Shown here: in pieces, positions 48,246 to 64,000 of the stretch
Layout of the letters: each line of letters starts with the position of its first letter
How positions within the stretch are numbered: position 1 is the first letter of the stretch
Assembly: GCA_963930655.1 (NCBI GenBank)
Contig: OZ005609.1
Coordinates: 26,048,501-26,112,500 of the forward strand
Reading direction: 5' to 3'
Origin: Myrica gale
Lineage: Eukaryota > Streptophyta > Magnoliopsida > Fagales > Myricaceae
DNA length: 64,000 nt
The notes under the pieces: generated by a model
Databases searched by the model: none
What the model was told of the DNA's origin: nothing
The model's input: only the letters and a program-made list of their open reading frames with translations
Made by a program: the position numbers and the translations under genes

Positions 48246-51200
48246 ATGGCTTCAGCCGCGAACCCGTTCTCCCTTTCTGTCTCCTCCAAACCCACCGCCA
48301 GCTCTGCTCTCCCTAAACCCAACTGTTCGGCCGACTTCTTTCTTAGTGTTCAGAACGCACCGAGCTCGGTCTCGCTCCGGTCCTCTTCTTTTGTTTCCTC
48401 GAGTTCGATCGAGTTGAATTTGAGTCGGGGAGGGAACTCGGTGCTGAATGCGAGCCGAGGAGTGAGGTCGACAACGATACGAGCTAGTTCGGCCCAGGCT
48501 ATGGACCAGTCGGTGGCTAAAACCGAATCTAGGGCTCCGACCATTGTGGACGTCAATTTGGGCAATCGAAGCTACCCTATTTACATAGGATCCGGACTTC
48601 TTGATCAACCCCATCTTCTGCAGAGGTACGTAATTATTTAATGAAATTTCGCTGTTTGGTCTAGTCATTTCTATTTCTTAAAGCCTATTTCGAGAGAGAG
48701 AAAAAATCTGCCTTGATAGCTTTGTTCAATTTCTTTCTGTTTTTTCGCTCTGCGACTACGAACACGCTGATTGAGAAAGAGAGAAGCTTTTTCTAGACGA
48801 GTAAGCAAACCGTTTAACATCATATGCCTACTCGCCCTGAAATAGGTCGGGTAGTTGTAAATGCTGTTTAAATTTGCTACTTTGGTTTGGATTATTAGTG
48901 GGAGTATCATAGGGCCGAAAAGAATATATTAAAGAGAAAAATTCTTGCATGTTAAAGGAAAGATTTTATTTTATTTGTTTTCCTCCATGTGGACAAGCAA
49001 GCACATCCTACTTGCTTTAATATTTAAACAAGCTCGCAGCGTTTCTTTGTTGATTGACCAATCATAAGTTGATTGTTATGTAATAGGCACGTCCATGGGA
49101 AGAGAGTTCTTGTGGTCACTAATAACACTGTAGGGCCGCTCTACCTGGATAAGGTCGTTCAAGCTTTAACAAAGGGAAACCCAAATGTCTCAGTTGAGAG
49201 TGTGATTTTGCCGGATGGTGAAAAATACAAGGACATGGTAGGTATTTTGAGGTTTAAATTGAATTTTGTATTTGGGGGATAATGGACATTGCATTGATCT
49301 TGTAATTGCACTTGATCCTATAGGATACCCTCGTGAAAATCTTTGACAAGGCTATTGAGTCACGATTGGACCGGCGATGTACATTTGTCGCCCTTGGAGG
49401 TGGCGTAGTTGGTGACATGTGTGGCTATGCTGCAGCCTCTTTCCTCCGTGGTGTTAATTTCATTCAGATTCCTACAACAGTGATGTCACAGGTCTGTCAA
49501 TTTTCTTTATTTATTCTTAAACATGCAGATCATGGTACGATATACTCAAAGAAGGCATTCCTTTCTTTCTTTCTTTCATTCAGGTGGATTCTTCTGTCGG
49601 TGGCAAAACAGGAATAAACCACCGCCTTGGAAAGAACTTGATCGGAGCTTTTTACCAACCTCAGTGTGTGCTTATAGACACAGATACATTAAACACTTTG
49701 CCGGATAGGGAACTGGCATCAGGGCTTGCAGAGGTTATAAAATATGGGCTTATCAGGGATGCTGAATTTTTTGAGTGGCAGGAGAAGAATATGACTGCAT
49801 TAATGGCTAGGTATAAAACCATAGAGGAAAATTTGAGTGAAATTTTAACCTAGCGCTTTGATTGAAATTTCCAACATTGCTCATTGACCTGTTTGCATAT
49901 TTCATGAAAATGTAACATCTCTTGGGACATGGAACCTCAATGCAACTTGTTAAAAGGGATGTTTAAGATATTGGTTGTTCTTTTTAGCTCTTTGGAATAT
50001 TTAACTTTCTTCGGCAATATGTTGACCAAATGTTTTGTCCACATATTGCATGCTCCCCTTTTTTCACTATTATTACTCATTCAATCAACTGTAGTTTCTT
50101 TTACTCTGATGCAACATCATGCCCAAGTATAATTGGTTAGTCCATTGCAGGGATCCCAGTGCACTGGCTTATGCTATAAAGCAATCATGTGAGAACAAGG
50201 CCGAGGTTGTGTCCTTAGATGAGAAGGAAAGCGGACTGAGGGCAACACTGAACTTGGGTCATACATTTGGCCATGTGAGTTATTTTGCTACATTTGTCCA
50301 TTGATATTCACTTACTTAAGTATTCAGGGATGTCTATTGTCTTGTCTGTTAATTACTCAGGTCCTGCTTATTTTTAATTTCAATTGCACTGGAAAGAAGT
50401 GGAGGGAATTGTAGTAACTTATAATAGAGAGATTGCGATATGGTTGTACAGACATTTCTTATTCTAATCATCGACCAAATATTAGGTTGCATATTTTCAT
50501 GGGTGAAATCTCGTCTGAGTAATTATTAGAGCTTTTTTCTTGGTTATGATTTTCTAGTAACCTTTGCTTGGAGCCATCCCAGTGACTTGCCGACTTTCCC
50601 TTCTGGAGAGTTACTTAATGCAAATGTGCAACTAATGTTAAGGTGTGGATAATTTGTAAAGCTATCAATGTACTTTTTGAAGATTCATCATAGATATGAT
50701 CTAATTTTGTCCAATTGTTTGGGATTTATAGGTAACTATACCGTAATAAATGGGTGTTATAATTGGATCGTGCATTTTCCTGTCAGAAATAGCCCCTTTA
50801 TTAATCCCTTCTCATAAGGTGGCATGTCTTGTCAGGCAATAGAAAATGGGCTTGGCTATGGGCAGTGGCTCCACGGAGAAGCTGTTGCAGCTGGCATGGT
50901 ACTACTATTCAGCCTCCTTCTTAACAGGCATTCATCTCCCCCCATGAGTCATGTTTATGTTAAAGGAGGTTGTGTGCTGATTTTCAGGTCATGGCTGTTG
51001 ACATGTCATATCGCCTTGGCTGGATTGATGATTCTATTGTGAAGCGAGTTCACCACATTCTACATCAGGCTAAGTTGCCTACCACCCCTCCCGATACCAT
51101 GACAGTGGAGATGTTCAAGTCTGTTATGGCGGTAAGATAGTGAGGATTATGTTATCTATTGAAGCTCAAAGCGGTTTCTTATCTTGATGTCTCTAAATTT

Positions 51201-51345
51201 TTTCGTATGGCAGGTCGATAAAAAGGTAGCTGATGGTCTACTACGGCTCATCCTCCTGAAAGGTCCTCTAGGCAATTGTGTTTTTACAGGTGACTACGAT
51301 AGAAAGGCCATGGATGAAACACTCCGTGCATTTTGCAAGTCTTGA
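48246..51345 (+). CDS. DHQS: 3-dehydroquinate synthase, chloroplastic
   Basis: Second enzyme of the shikimate pathway: converts DAHP to 3-dehydroquinate in plastids, using NAD+ and a divalent metal. Eight exons: 48246-48625, 49087-49237, 49324-49491, 49584-49810, 50151-50274, 50836-50898, 50988-51131, 51214-51345; phases agree, 462 residues. Residues 1 to about 85 form a Ser/Arg-rich, acid-poor transit peptide. The AroB core starts at [23 protein letters not shown]-binding motifs: [40 protein letters not shown]. Metal ligands: Glu in [15 protein letters not shown], His in [13 protein letters not shown], His in [11 protein letters not shown]. Short exon 6 (21 codons) carries the third ligand. 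The start ATG gives [10 protein letters not shown], typical of transit peptides. A hAT MITE sits 265 bases upstream. Confidence 0.96.
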
Positions 51346-55933
<4,588 letters not shown>

Positions 55934-57893
55934 TCGAATAGGTGTAAAGAGATAAACAGCACTGTCTTACCTTTCTCTCCCTTCCTCCCTTCGTCTCTCT
56001 GTTTGCTCTAGAAGAAGCTGCAGGCCCTGAGTTACATAACAGACAATACTTGGGATCTCAGTGAAGCATCAGGTGGTTTGGTGTTGTTGTCTTGAAATTT
56101 TTTTTGATCTCTAATTGTTGAATCGGATCACATGCTTCCCACCGTCTACGCAACTGCTTGATTTGTTTTTTGTATTAATAACAGTTAGGAAATTACCTTG
56201 CTTTGCATGGACCCAGTTCTATTTATTAGTTTGTATTGTGCTTCAAGGCTTGCTATTTGTCTCATGGTATGCAGCGTGTGTATGTTTCCAACAACATGCT
56301 AGTTTCTGAAGCATCATTGATTTCTAAATTACCCTGTACCACTGATCTCTCTGATCATTATTGTCCTTCCTTGCTCACCTCGTCAATTTTTGGCTCTGGA
56401 ATAAACTGGCGTAAGGGATTAAAAGTTCATGCTGAAACGCTAAAGAAACGACGGTTTCCCTATGAAGTTCTCTTTTTGGGTATATAAGGAAGGTTGACTG
56501 CCTCCATGGTTTGTAACAAGGCATTCTTTCCTTAGAATTTTGTTGTCGGTTCGCTGGATTATCCTTCTATGTATGGGAACTGAGTTTTGAATCAGCATAT
56601 GGAATTTGTGAAAATGCCCTAATGAACGGACATAACCCTTCCACCATGTGATTGTGTTGACTGGGGGTTGTACATGATAAGAATGCTTAAACGCCCCCAC
56701 CATTTAAAGCAACTGAGCTAAAGTCCTAGAGTACTGAGTTCCTCTGCAATCAGGCTATAAAGGAAGTTTGGTTACAATCCAGGTAATACACTTTTTTTTT
56801 TCTTTTAGCATGTTTGATAATTAAGCTGCGTTTGGCCATTGCGCTGTTCAGCCAAAGAAGTTCAAGCCCCGCTACTACTCCTCGGAGTTTGTAGTCCCAT
56901 TGGCCGTTGCGTTGTAGGCTTAACAATGCCAGCGCTCCAACGCTCTGACTGGCAAATTTAGTAGGACAACCCCATGAGAAACCAGTTCATATAGAATCAA
57001 CCAGGCTCAGTTCAATGAATTACGATATGGATTTTAAAAGGTCGGCGAGCAATGTAAAGCCAATAAACATTGTTATGAAATTTCAACTGCACCGCTTTGC
57101 CAAAGTTAAAAAGGCTTACAACGCACCGCTTTGCCATTTGCGTTGAAAAGCCTTTTTTGGTATGAACGGCATGGCTGCCAGAGTGTGGTATGAGCTCAGT
57201 AGCTGCCATGTGCCAAGAGACCCCACGACTTAGGTTTGACTTTTAGCATTAATCACAATCCAGGAAACCATTTTTTGAGGTTTTCTGGCCGAAGATATCT
57301 TCTATTGGCAACCAGTCATTTTGGGTACGATCCTACTTCACACCCGCCCTCTACCACTCTCTTGTAAGCACCATTTTGCTTCACTTCCAAGTTGCCCGGA
57401 TGAAAAGGAAAAAAAAAAAGTCGCCCGTTTGAATGTCCAAGAGCAAATGAGACAAAATTGAAAAACAGACATTGACAACAAAAATTCGAGATATAAGATA
57501 CTGGTGGGAGTGTATCATACCTCATTATTGTATTCTAGAAAGAAACGAAAAAAGAAAAAGAAAAAAAAGAGATGGGGCAGGGTCTATACTCTCGCATTTT
57601 TCTTCTTCTATTGGACACGTCGGATTTGTATTCAGAATGATTTGTCTCGATGGATGTTGAATTAGCAACGAGGCAAAGTCAGCATACATAATTTCCCAGT
57701 AAAAACCAATGCCAACCTAAATTCCACATTGCATCTGACTAGGTAATAGAAAGCCACTTCCACATCAGGAATATAGCATATACCTGATTTGTAGATAAAA
57801 GAAGTCAATGCCAGTTCTGATCCACGCAACAATAAAGACTTGTCTGCAACTCTGACATGAGACACCTCCCAGGCCTTTTCATAACCCATCCAG
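55934..57893. other. Convergent 3' flanks of ROP and VPS35
   Basis: Non-coding. A stretch from 56825 starts aagctgcgtttggccattgcgc and contains two near copies of caccgctttgcca (57090 and 57124), suggesting a repeat or decayed MITE, but clear ends were not found. No gene supported. Confidence 0.45.
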
Positions 57894-60800
57894 TCACGTC
57901 TTGATCGCCTCATACTTCTCGCCTATGGCACCACCTTTTTGCTTCTGGAACTGGATGTACCGCAGTGTGCTGGCAAAGAAAGCATCTGCAGCTGGATCTG
58001 GTGTGGTAGAGTCACTTTGCATTTCCGTGGTAATCAACTCAAAAAGGCCTTGGATTGTGGACACAGTGATCTGGGAATTCCCTTTCTCAAAGAAATAAAG
58101 GTACCTGAAAATACAATTAAGTTACAATTATTCCATCATTAGAACATAAATTATAGAAGCAAACTGAAATTTGGTGAACTAGGGCAATTACTTGTTCAAT
58201 ATCTCAACAAATAGTGTCACCGATCCTGTACTACCCCGTGCTGCATTGGACATTTGTTGAGCAGCATTTGCAATTCGTAAAGCACGCTTTAGGCAAAGTA
58301 GGACTCTGGCGAAAACAAATAAGATTTTAAAGAGTAAATATCTATTGACACAGGATTTATAGTGCTCAGGGAAACAGCAATTGGACACAAATAAACAGCA
58401 GATCTATCAGCCTGCTCACTCTTGCAATGATACACAGATCACACAGGAGCCATGCATATAACCTGCACAGCCATAAGCAGGGGGTGGGGGTGGGGGTGGG
58501 GGCACATAGTCATTGTCAGATATACGGTAGAGTACCTTTCTCCATCTTTCATGTTCTCCTGATCCTCAACCCAGAAGAGATGTGAGCATGCATAAACGGC
58601 TCTACATTGATCAGGCTTCTTTAAAAGCTTTGCAGAATACTGCAAAAAGAAAGGCATCATATGCCGGTCTTGAGTAGAAAGAGGCTTATAAGTGTAAGTA
58701 CAAAAATAACTAGAATTTACCCCTGTTGCCTTGTGGGTTAGGGTATCCCTGTTCTCTACCCCAAAGACATGCATCCTCTGAAGAGTCCCTATTATTAAAT
58801 GTATCGCAGTAACCTGTGCCTTGGAATCCTGTTACGGTAATCACATGCAAGCAAAAGTAATGAGATAGAAGGGAGGGGTAAAAAAACCTAATAGGACTAG
58901 TTGCAAGGTTATAGATAAACTTACTGAAATTTCTTCTTCATACAGAATATATGCTTGGGTGAAAAATTCATAAGCAACAGGTTCTAAATCACAGTCATTG
59001 GCAGCCTAACAGTTAAAAAAATGACATGCGAGTTAGCAAATGTCTCAGCCTGATGGTCCTTCCCATGTACAAAAACCAAAAACAATTCCATGTACCTCAG
59101 CGCATTGCAGATATAACTGTAATGATAGTTCAGGGGCTGGAACACTTGTTAGAGTCTCAATAGTCTGAAACAATTAACTGGAACTTTAGTAAGTACAGAA
59201 AAGCAGATTAACGATTAAACTCAAACTGCCCAAGTAGCTGTGAGTCATGAGAGTCCAAGAAATATAGTCTACTAACAACAAAGACATTCATCAGAAACAA
59301 ATTCACATATGAATCACTCAAGAGAAAAGTCTGACTTCTTTCACTACAAAAGGTACCTGATTCAAAAGCTGAAAAATTTTCTTCAGTGTGGTTGCCTCAT
59401 CTCCAAAAGGATTTGCCTCTTGGCCTTGAAACTGCCTGACCAACTGCATATTGCAGGCAACATACAGCTCATAATGGGGAAATTTTGGTTTTTCTTCACA
59501 AATCAAAAATATTGAAATCGGCCTGGTGCCTATAAATGTTGCCACACACAAATCTACAATGAATCGGTATTGAGTCACAGAAGCCACAAGATATGACTGG
59601 CCATTCCACATTCCAATATTGAAAGGTACCCGATGTTTATTCCAATAATCACAACATCAATCCTTGTAGCTAGGTCAAGAAAAAACCTTTGGATCAAATG
59701 CAGCAATGCTTGCAAAATATTTTCAAGAACAAGCAAATCATAATGATTTTTGTCACTATTTATAGTCATTTTTTGATTTATTGCAATGGATTCATAAAAA
59801 TTCTTCTTGGTATTCAAATATAGCAGACAACCATTAGTTGCATCAGTTGGATAGGCAGAAGGAAACCTTAAGACAAGAGAAAACAAGAGAAGGAACAGTA
59901 TACGGCAGACGCTTTGGTCCTCCAGTCAGGATATGCTTCCTCACAGTACAAACTATCTGCAATTTAACCCATGTAAATACAGTTAAATGGTGCTCACCTT
60001 CAAGCACAACCCCCTCGTAGAGAAGTAAAAGAATATACTGAAATGAACAAGAACAAGACTTGTATTTAATCAGTGGCAAACAAGCTCGACAGAGAGACGC
60101 TTTATTCCACAAGCTTCTCTTTAGTCGTTGCAACCAAGAAATTAACTCGTTAAAGTAAAAAAGAAAATGAATCTAGTGACCAGACTTCAAGTCCAACTTA
60201 CAAGACATAAGCAGCCAACTGATGCACTTGAGAAATATGAGAAGACATCACGCATTAAAGATATCTTACAAATTAATTACCTTGAACATTTCTTCAGGAT
60301 CATCATTGTAAAGCATCTGGATAAGACGTGCGAAAGAATTCTGCTCCTCCTTGAAATCATCTTCATCAATCTAAAGGCAGAAAAAATTATATTAAGATTA
60401 CTTCTTTATATGACAAACGCATTGCATTGATAAAAATAGAACCAACACAAAAAGTTTCAGAAATATCACCAGTACTGGTCATATTAGAAAGCAAAAGGGG
60501 AAGAAATTTTTTTGAAATGGCTACAGATAAGAACATATAGCATTAAAGGAGGAAGACTGCACAATAAGCATAAACAACCAATGTAATCAAGTAATATATA
60601 TGTAACTAGTAAGTTAATCATGCTACAACCTCCTCATGAAGGGTCCCATCTAAATCCTTAATAAGCCCCATGACTAATTCAAACAATGCCTCAACCTGTT
60701 GACAGAAAACAAGTCACATTATTACGAAAGTACACTAAAAATATCAGAAAACAAATGAACAGAAACACACCTTATCCTCACTCGAAATGCAGGTTTTGTT

Positions 60801-63800
60801 TTTCATAATGCTTTGAATTATAACAGTTGCCATGACTTTATTCGTTTCAGTGTCTAGGTATTCCATAACACGGGGATAATTTGAAAGCTTCAAGGCAATG
60901 ACAATATCATTATATTTCTCAAGTGGAGCACTTAAAAGTGCGACTATCTGCTTTGTTGCATTGCTGTCTTCAATTTTTCCTTTGCCAGAGAGCTGCTTAA
61001 CACATGATCCCTGCGAACAGAAAAGATAAGGAGCCAATGGATTAGTTTGAAAATGAACTTCAGTCACAACAATATCTTAGTGCATCTTAAACAACTTCAT
61101 GTAAAGCAAAGCAAGCAAACCAGTTTGAACTTCAGTCACAACAATATCAGGGTGGACATGAAAAGACAAGTAGACATGAAAAGCCAAGGGGTAGATTGTT
61201 GAATCCTAGTTTATGACCACCGAAAGCAAGGCGAATGCAGTAGATTGCATGCATATGTTAAATGTGAAAGAAAAGGCCACTTACCAACACTTGATCTGCA
61301 TAATCAAGCCGATCAGGGTGGACATGAAGAGTGAATGTAAGAAGAGAAGAATATAAAGATACAACGCCAAGGGTAGGCATGTCAACCTGTGCTTCTATCA
61401 CCTGCATCCACATAGAGCGACTAAATTATCAAGTTCTACAACCTAAACTAGAGAAAGAGAACAGGGCAGAAGGGAGGGGGAAAAGGAAATAAGATGTGGC
61501 AATTCTGTCCACCAATAGAACTTTCTATACCACCCACCATTAGTCAATAAATGTGGAATCAACAACCCATTGCAAAGATTTAAAAAACGAATTAATAATG
61601 CAAATCTTAATTCCAAATTCCATGTTTCAGAATGTTCAATAGGAACTTGCAACAGTTACCTTCCCTATGGCACAGCTCAATTTGGAAAATGCTTCTACTT
61701 GCAAGAATTCAGGCAACACTTCTGTACTTGATGCAGCATAGTTTGAAAGCCTTTCCATTAACAGGGATAGCACCGTCTTGATGTCAACAGATGGCTGAGA
61801 AATGGAAATTATAGAAGGGTGAGAACCAAGAAAACTCAGTAGAAGGCAAACTGTTGCTTGTATCACATCAGAAAAATACATAAATGTGTTGGGATAGTTC
61901 CGAACAGGGGAAGGGCATTTCCTTTTTTTCATCTACTTCTATCCATTGATCACATGAATAAAATTTCTGCATCATCACTAAGTCATGCGTATGCTTCCTT
62001 GAAAGTGGAGAACCATACTCTAAGCAACTGTTAAACTATAGTAACTCAAATCTATTGCAGTTTTATATGCACTTCCATCAAGGGATAATATGGGTGTCAT
62101 ACAGGTCCTGTCTGATGCCCATCACAAGAACACCTAGAAATCCCTGCCATCACCACAGATATCTGAACTCGACACAGGATCACGACTTACTACATAGGTT
62201 TGAAATGCACAGGAAAGAGCTTAAGGGGAATAACTGGGCCTATATCCTCATGAAAATGTATGGCCCTATTGCCAATTCAATTTGATTAACAAGCATAACT
62301 ACAAAACTAGCAGACCATAAAAACATATGACACCTACCTGAAGCTGAGGGCAAGCACCCAACAGGACATCAAGGGTTTGCAAGTGATACTCATCAGGAAA
62401 TACTTGAATTATGCAATCCATCAAGTAATACTGGGCAAGCTCATCTTTACAATTCACAACCTGCCAAAAACAGTTGAGATGATCAATCCATAGTGCAAGA
62501 TATAGGAAATCAAACAACATAAGCCTCCATAAAGTACACAAGAGAAAGTCAAGCAAATCAAACCTGCTCCAATACTCTAGGAAGCACAAAATCTTTGTAC
62601 ATATCAAGGTCAATACCCTCAATCTGACCGAGGACATGCAAGTTCTTCCCAACCTAATGAAAATCCAAGGGAGGCGAAAAGGAGCATTCTGTAAGCATAT
62701 ACTGAACAGATACACAACTCTATTGCAGCGAAAGGACCAGAAATAGGTTACACATATTACAAGATCACGCAGCTCGCCCCTTTCTTTCTCCCGTTTCTCC
62801 TTTTCCCGGGCAGGTCCCTGCAGACCAGAAATCCCGACAGCAAGCCTCAACACAGGATCAGCTAAGACTATGAATGATTCACAAGCACTATAACACCTGC
62901 ATGACCAGAAATCATGCCCTCATGATACATTTTTTTTTTACCTATATGACATGCAAGCATTGTGCCATTGCAATTCAGGTTCCAACTCTTCATATGTTCA
63001 CAAGAAGGCTTGAAACTGATAAGTGCATTAAAAAGAACTAACATCTTATGCAAACCAGTCACATTCAACTACAGGCAATAGTCACACGAAAAGAGGGGGG
63101 GGGGCAGTCCAAAATAAGAAGAATTAGCACAAGCAATTAGCGCCTTGAGCTTCATGACAAGCGCAAACAAAGTCTTTGAGCCTAAAGCGTGACTAGGCAT
63201 ACTTTTAATAAGAGTGACTATGGTGCCATGCATCACTAAATGGAATGGTAGAACATGTGACACCTTGCAGATAATTTAACAAACCTGATGCTGCATCCGC
63301 ACCCAAAGTTTGTTCATTTCCGTGAAGTTTTGGAGTACAAACTCTACAGCATCCGTGACAGTGTCAGCATCTCTGCCACAGAAGAAGCCATTCAGTTCGC
63401 AAGCCACACTACAGCTTAAATAGCATAGTGCACATACAGGTCTATTGCTGAACCACTTAACTTTTTCGACAAGGAATAATGGAAATGAACTAAATTCTGA
63501 CAAAATTATTTAACAAACTGAGAACCTAATCAATTTTGTGATACGAACAACACATAATTGATTTTAAACACACATTTGATCACATTGGCGTTATAATCAT
63601 ATGGATTAAACCAAAGATAGATGGTCAATAGACTCGAAACCATCAAGCTTCATAGGCCTCTGACCCACCCAGTCTTCTTCCAGGAAATTACTAAACCGAA
63701 ATGTAAATAACCATCCAATTCCCTTACCCTTCGTACTCAGAACCAATATCAGGTAATTTATTCCTACTGACTTGAGAAAGGTAACTCCTTAAGAAAAGCC

Positions 63801-63913
63801 CCCGTAGAGGATGCTGAATGCCACGACACATCTCCACGAGATCTTTGAGAACATCCTTAGCAGGAGCTTCCTTAGATTTGATGTACACAGATCCTACTGT
63901 ACAGAGTAGATAC
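57894..63913 (-). CDS. VPS35: Retromer subunit VPS35 (5' end outside window)
   Basis: Alpha-solenoid core of the retromer, which recycles vacuolar sorting receptors and PIN proteins from endosomes. Eighteen exons are present in gene order: 63913-63728, 63372-63285, 62817-62761, 62653-62564, 62460-62338, 61794-61660, 61401-61285, 61010-60771, 60695-60630, 60370-60281, 59956-59867, 59443-59357, 59164-59096, 59005-58925, 58828-58721, 58639-58536, 58305-58192, 58104-57894. They join in phase to give 684 residues. The first exon starts with the last base of a codon before [12 protein letters not shown], so the conserved PRLYLL motif is split by an intron and its first half lies beyond 64000. About 100 N-terminal residues are missing only because of the window edge. 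Recognised blocks: [68 protein letters not shown] and C-terminal [15 protein letters not shown]. Confidence 0.96.
58480..58502 (+). repeat. G-quadruplex motif in a VPS35 intron
   Basis: Four runs of five G separated by single T: the strongest kind of intramolecular G4 motif. It lies on the strand opposite to VPS35 sense, 33 bases downstream of a VPS35 splice donor (exon 58639-58536), so the pre-mRNA carries the C-rich complement. Confidence 0.9.
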
Positions 63914-64000
63914 CTAATGGAGATCACAGAGCTCGTAAATTGAAGACCTTAGGAAATTTTATGTCGGTGATATCAATAATTGATGTCACACTCAAAGCAA

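Noticed and set aside
48252-48668. Antisense 138-codon frame
   Set aside because: It is opposite to the DHQS transit-peptide exon and has no family match.

Overview
The window is plant nuclear DNA, very probably from a dicot. The genes are split by GT-AG introns (two GC-AG), the intergenic DNA is AT-rich, and the products are plant-specific: a hybrid histidine kinase osmosensor, peroxisomal ascorbate peroxidase, a plastid-targeted shikimate enzyme, a ROP GTPase and a DUF630/DUF632 protein. I could not fix the species from sequence alone.

Layout, left to right. 1-1569: intergenic DNA with a foldback element at 555-779. 1570-8759 (+): AHK1-type osmosensing histidine kinase. 9532-15687: transposon cluster with a decayed hAT MITE, an AT-rich MITE and a complete 5.4 kb hAT element with an open transposase frame, inserted 121 bp upstream of the next start codon. 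15808-18761 (+): 20S proteasome subunit alpha-4 (PAD1). 19534-19607 (-): tRNA-Ile(AAU). 19747-21402 (+): conserved 88-residue protein of unknown function. 21619-21803: old nuclear insertion of plastid 23S rDNA. 22669-23482: non-autonomous hAT element. 24381-26205 (+): POLLENLESS 3-LIKE TPR protein. 26819-30065 (-): peroxisomal ascorbate peroxidase APX3. 31829-35354 (+): DUF630/DUF632 protein of the NRG2/REL2 type. 36077-37334 (-): Myb/SANT-like DNA-binding protein. 40683-45702 (-): checkpoint clamp loader RAD17. 47640-47973: short hAT MITE. 48246-51345 (+): chloroplast 3-dehydroquinate synthase. 53574-55933 (+): type-I ROP GTPase. 57894-63913 (-): retromer subunit VPS35, whose 5' end lies beyond the window.

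The genes are ordinary housekeeping and signalling loci with no shared pathway. All exon chains were assembled by reading splice sites and checking phase; every chain stays open from start to stop. I found no genuinely new biological system. The most notable feature is the mobile DNA. Four hAT-type elements share TAGGG ends and 8-bp target duplications, and two of them sit within 300 bp upstream of start codons (PAD1 and DHQS). One is intact enough to be a candidate autonomous element at the 5' end of a proteasome gene. Other notable points are two GC-AG introns, a G-quadruplex motif beside a VPS35 splice donor, a tandem duplication of a RAD17 splice donor, a partly duplicated tRNA gene and the plastid rDNA insert.
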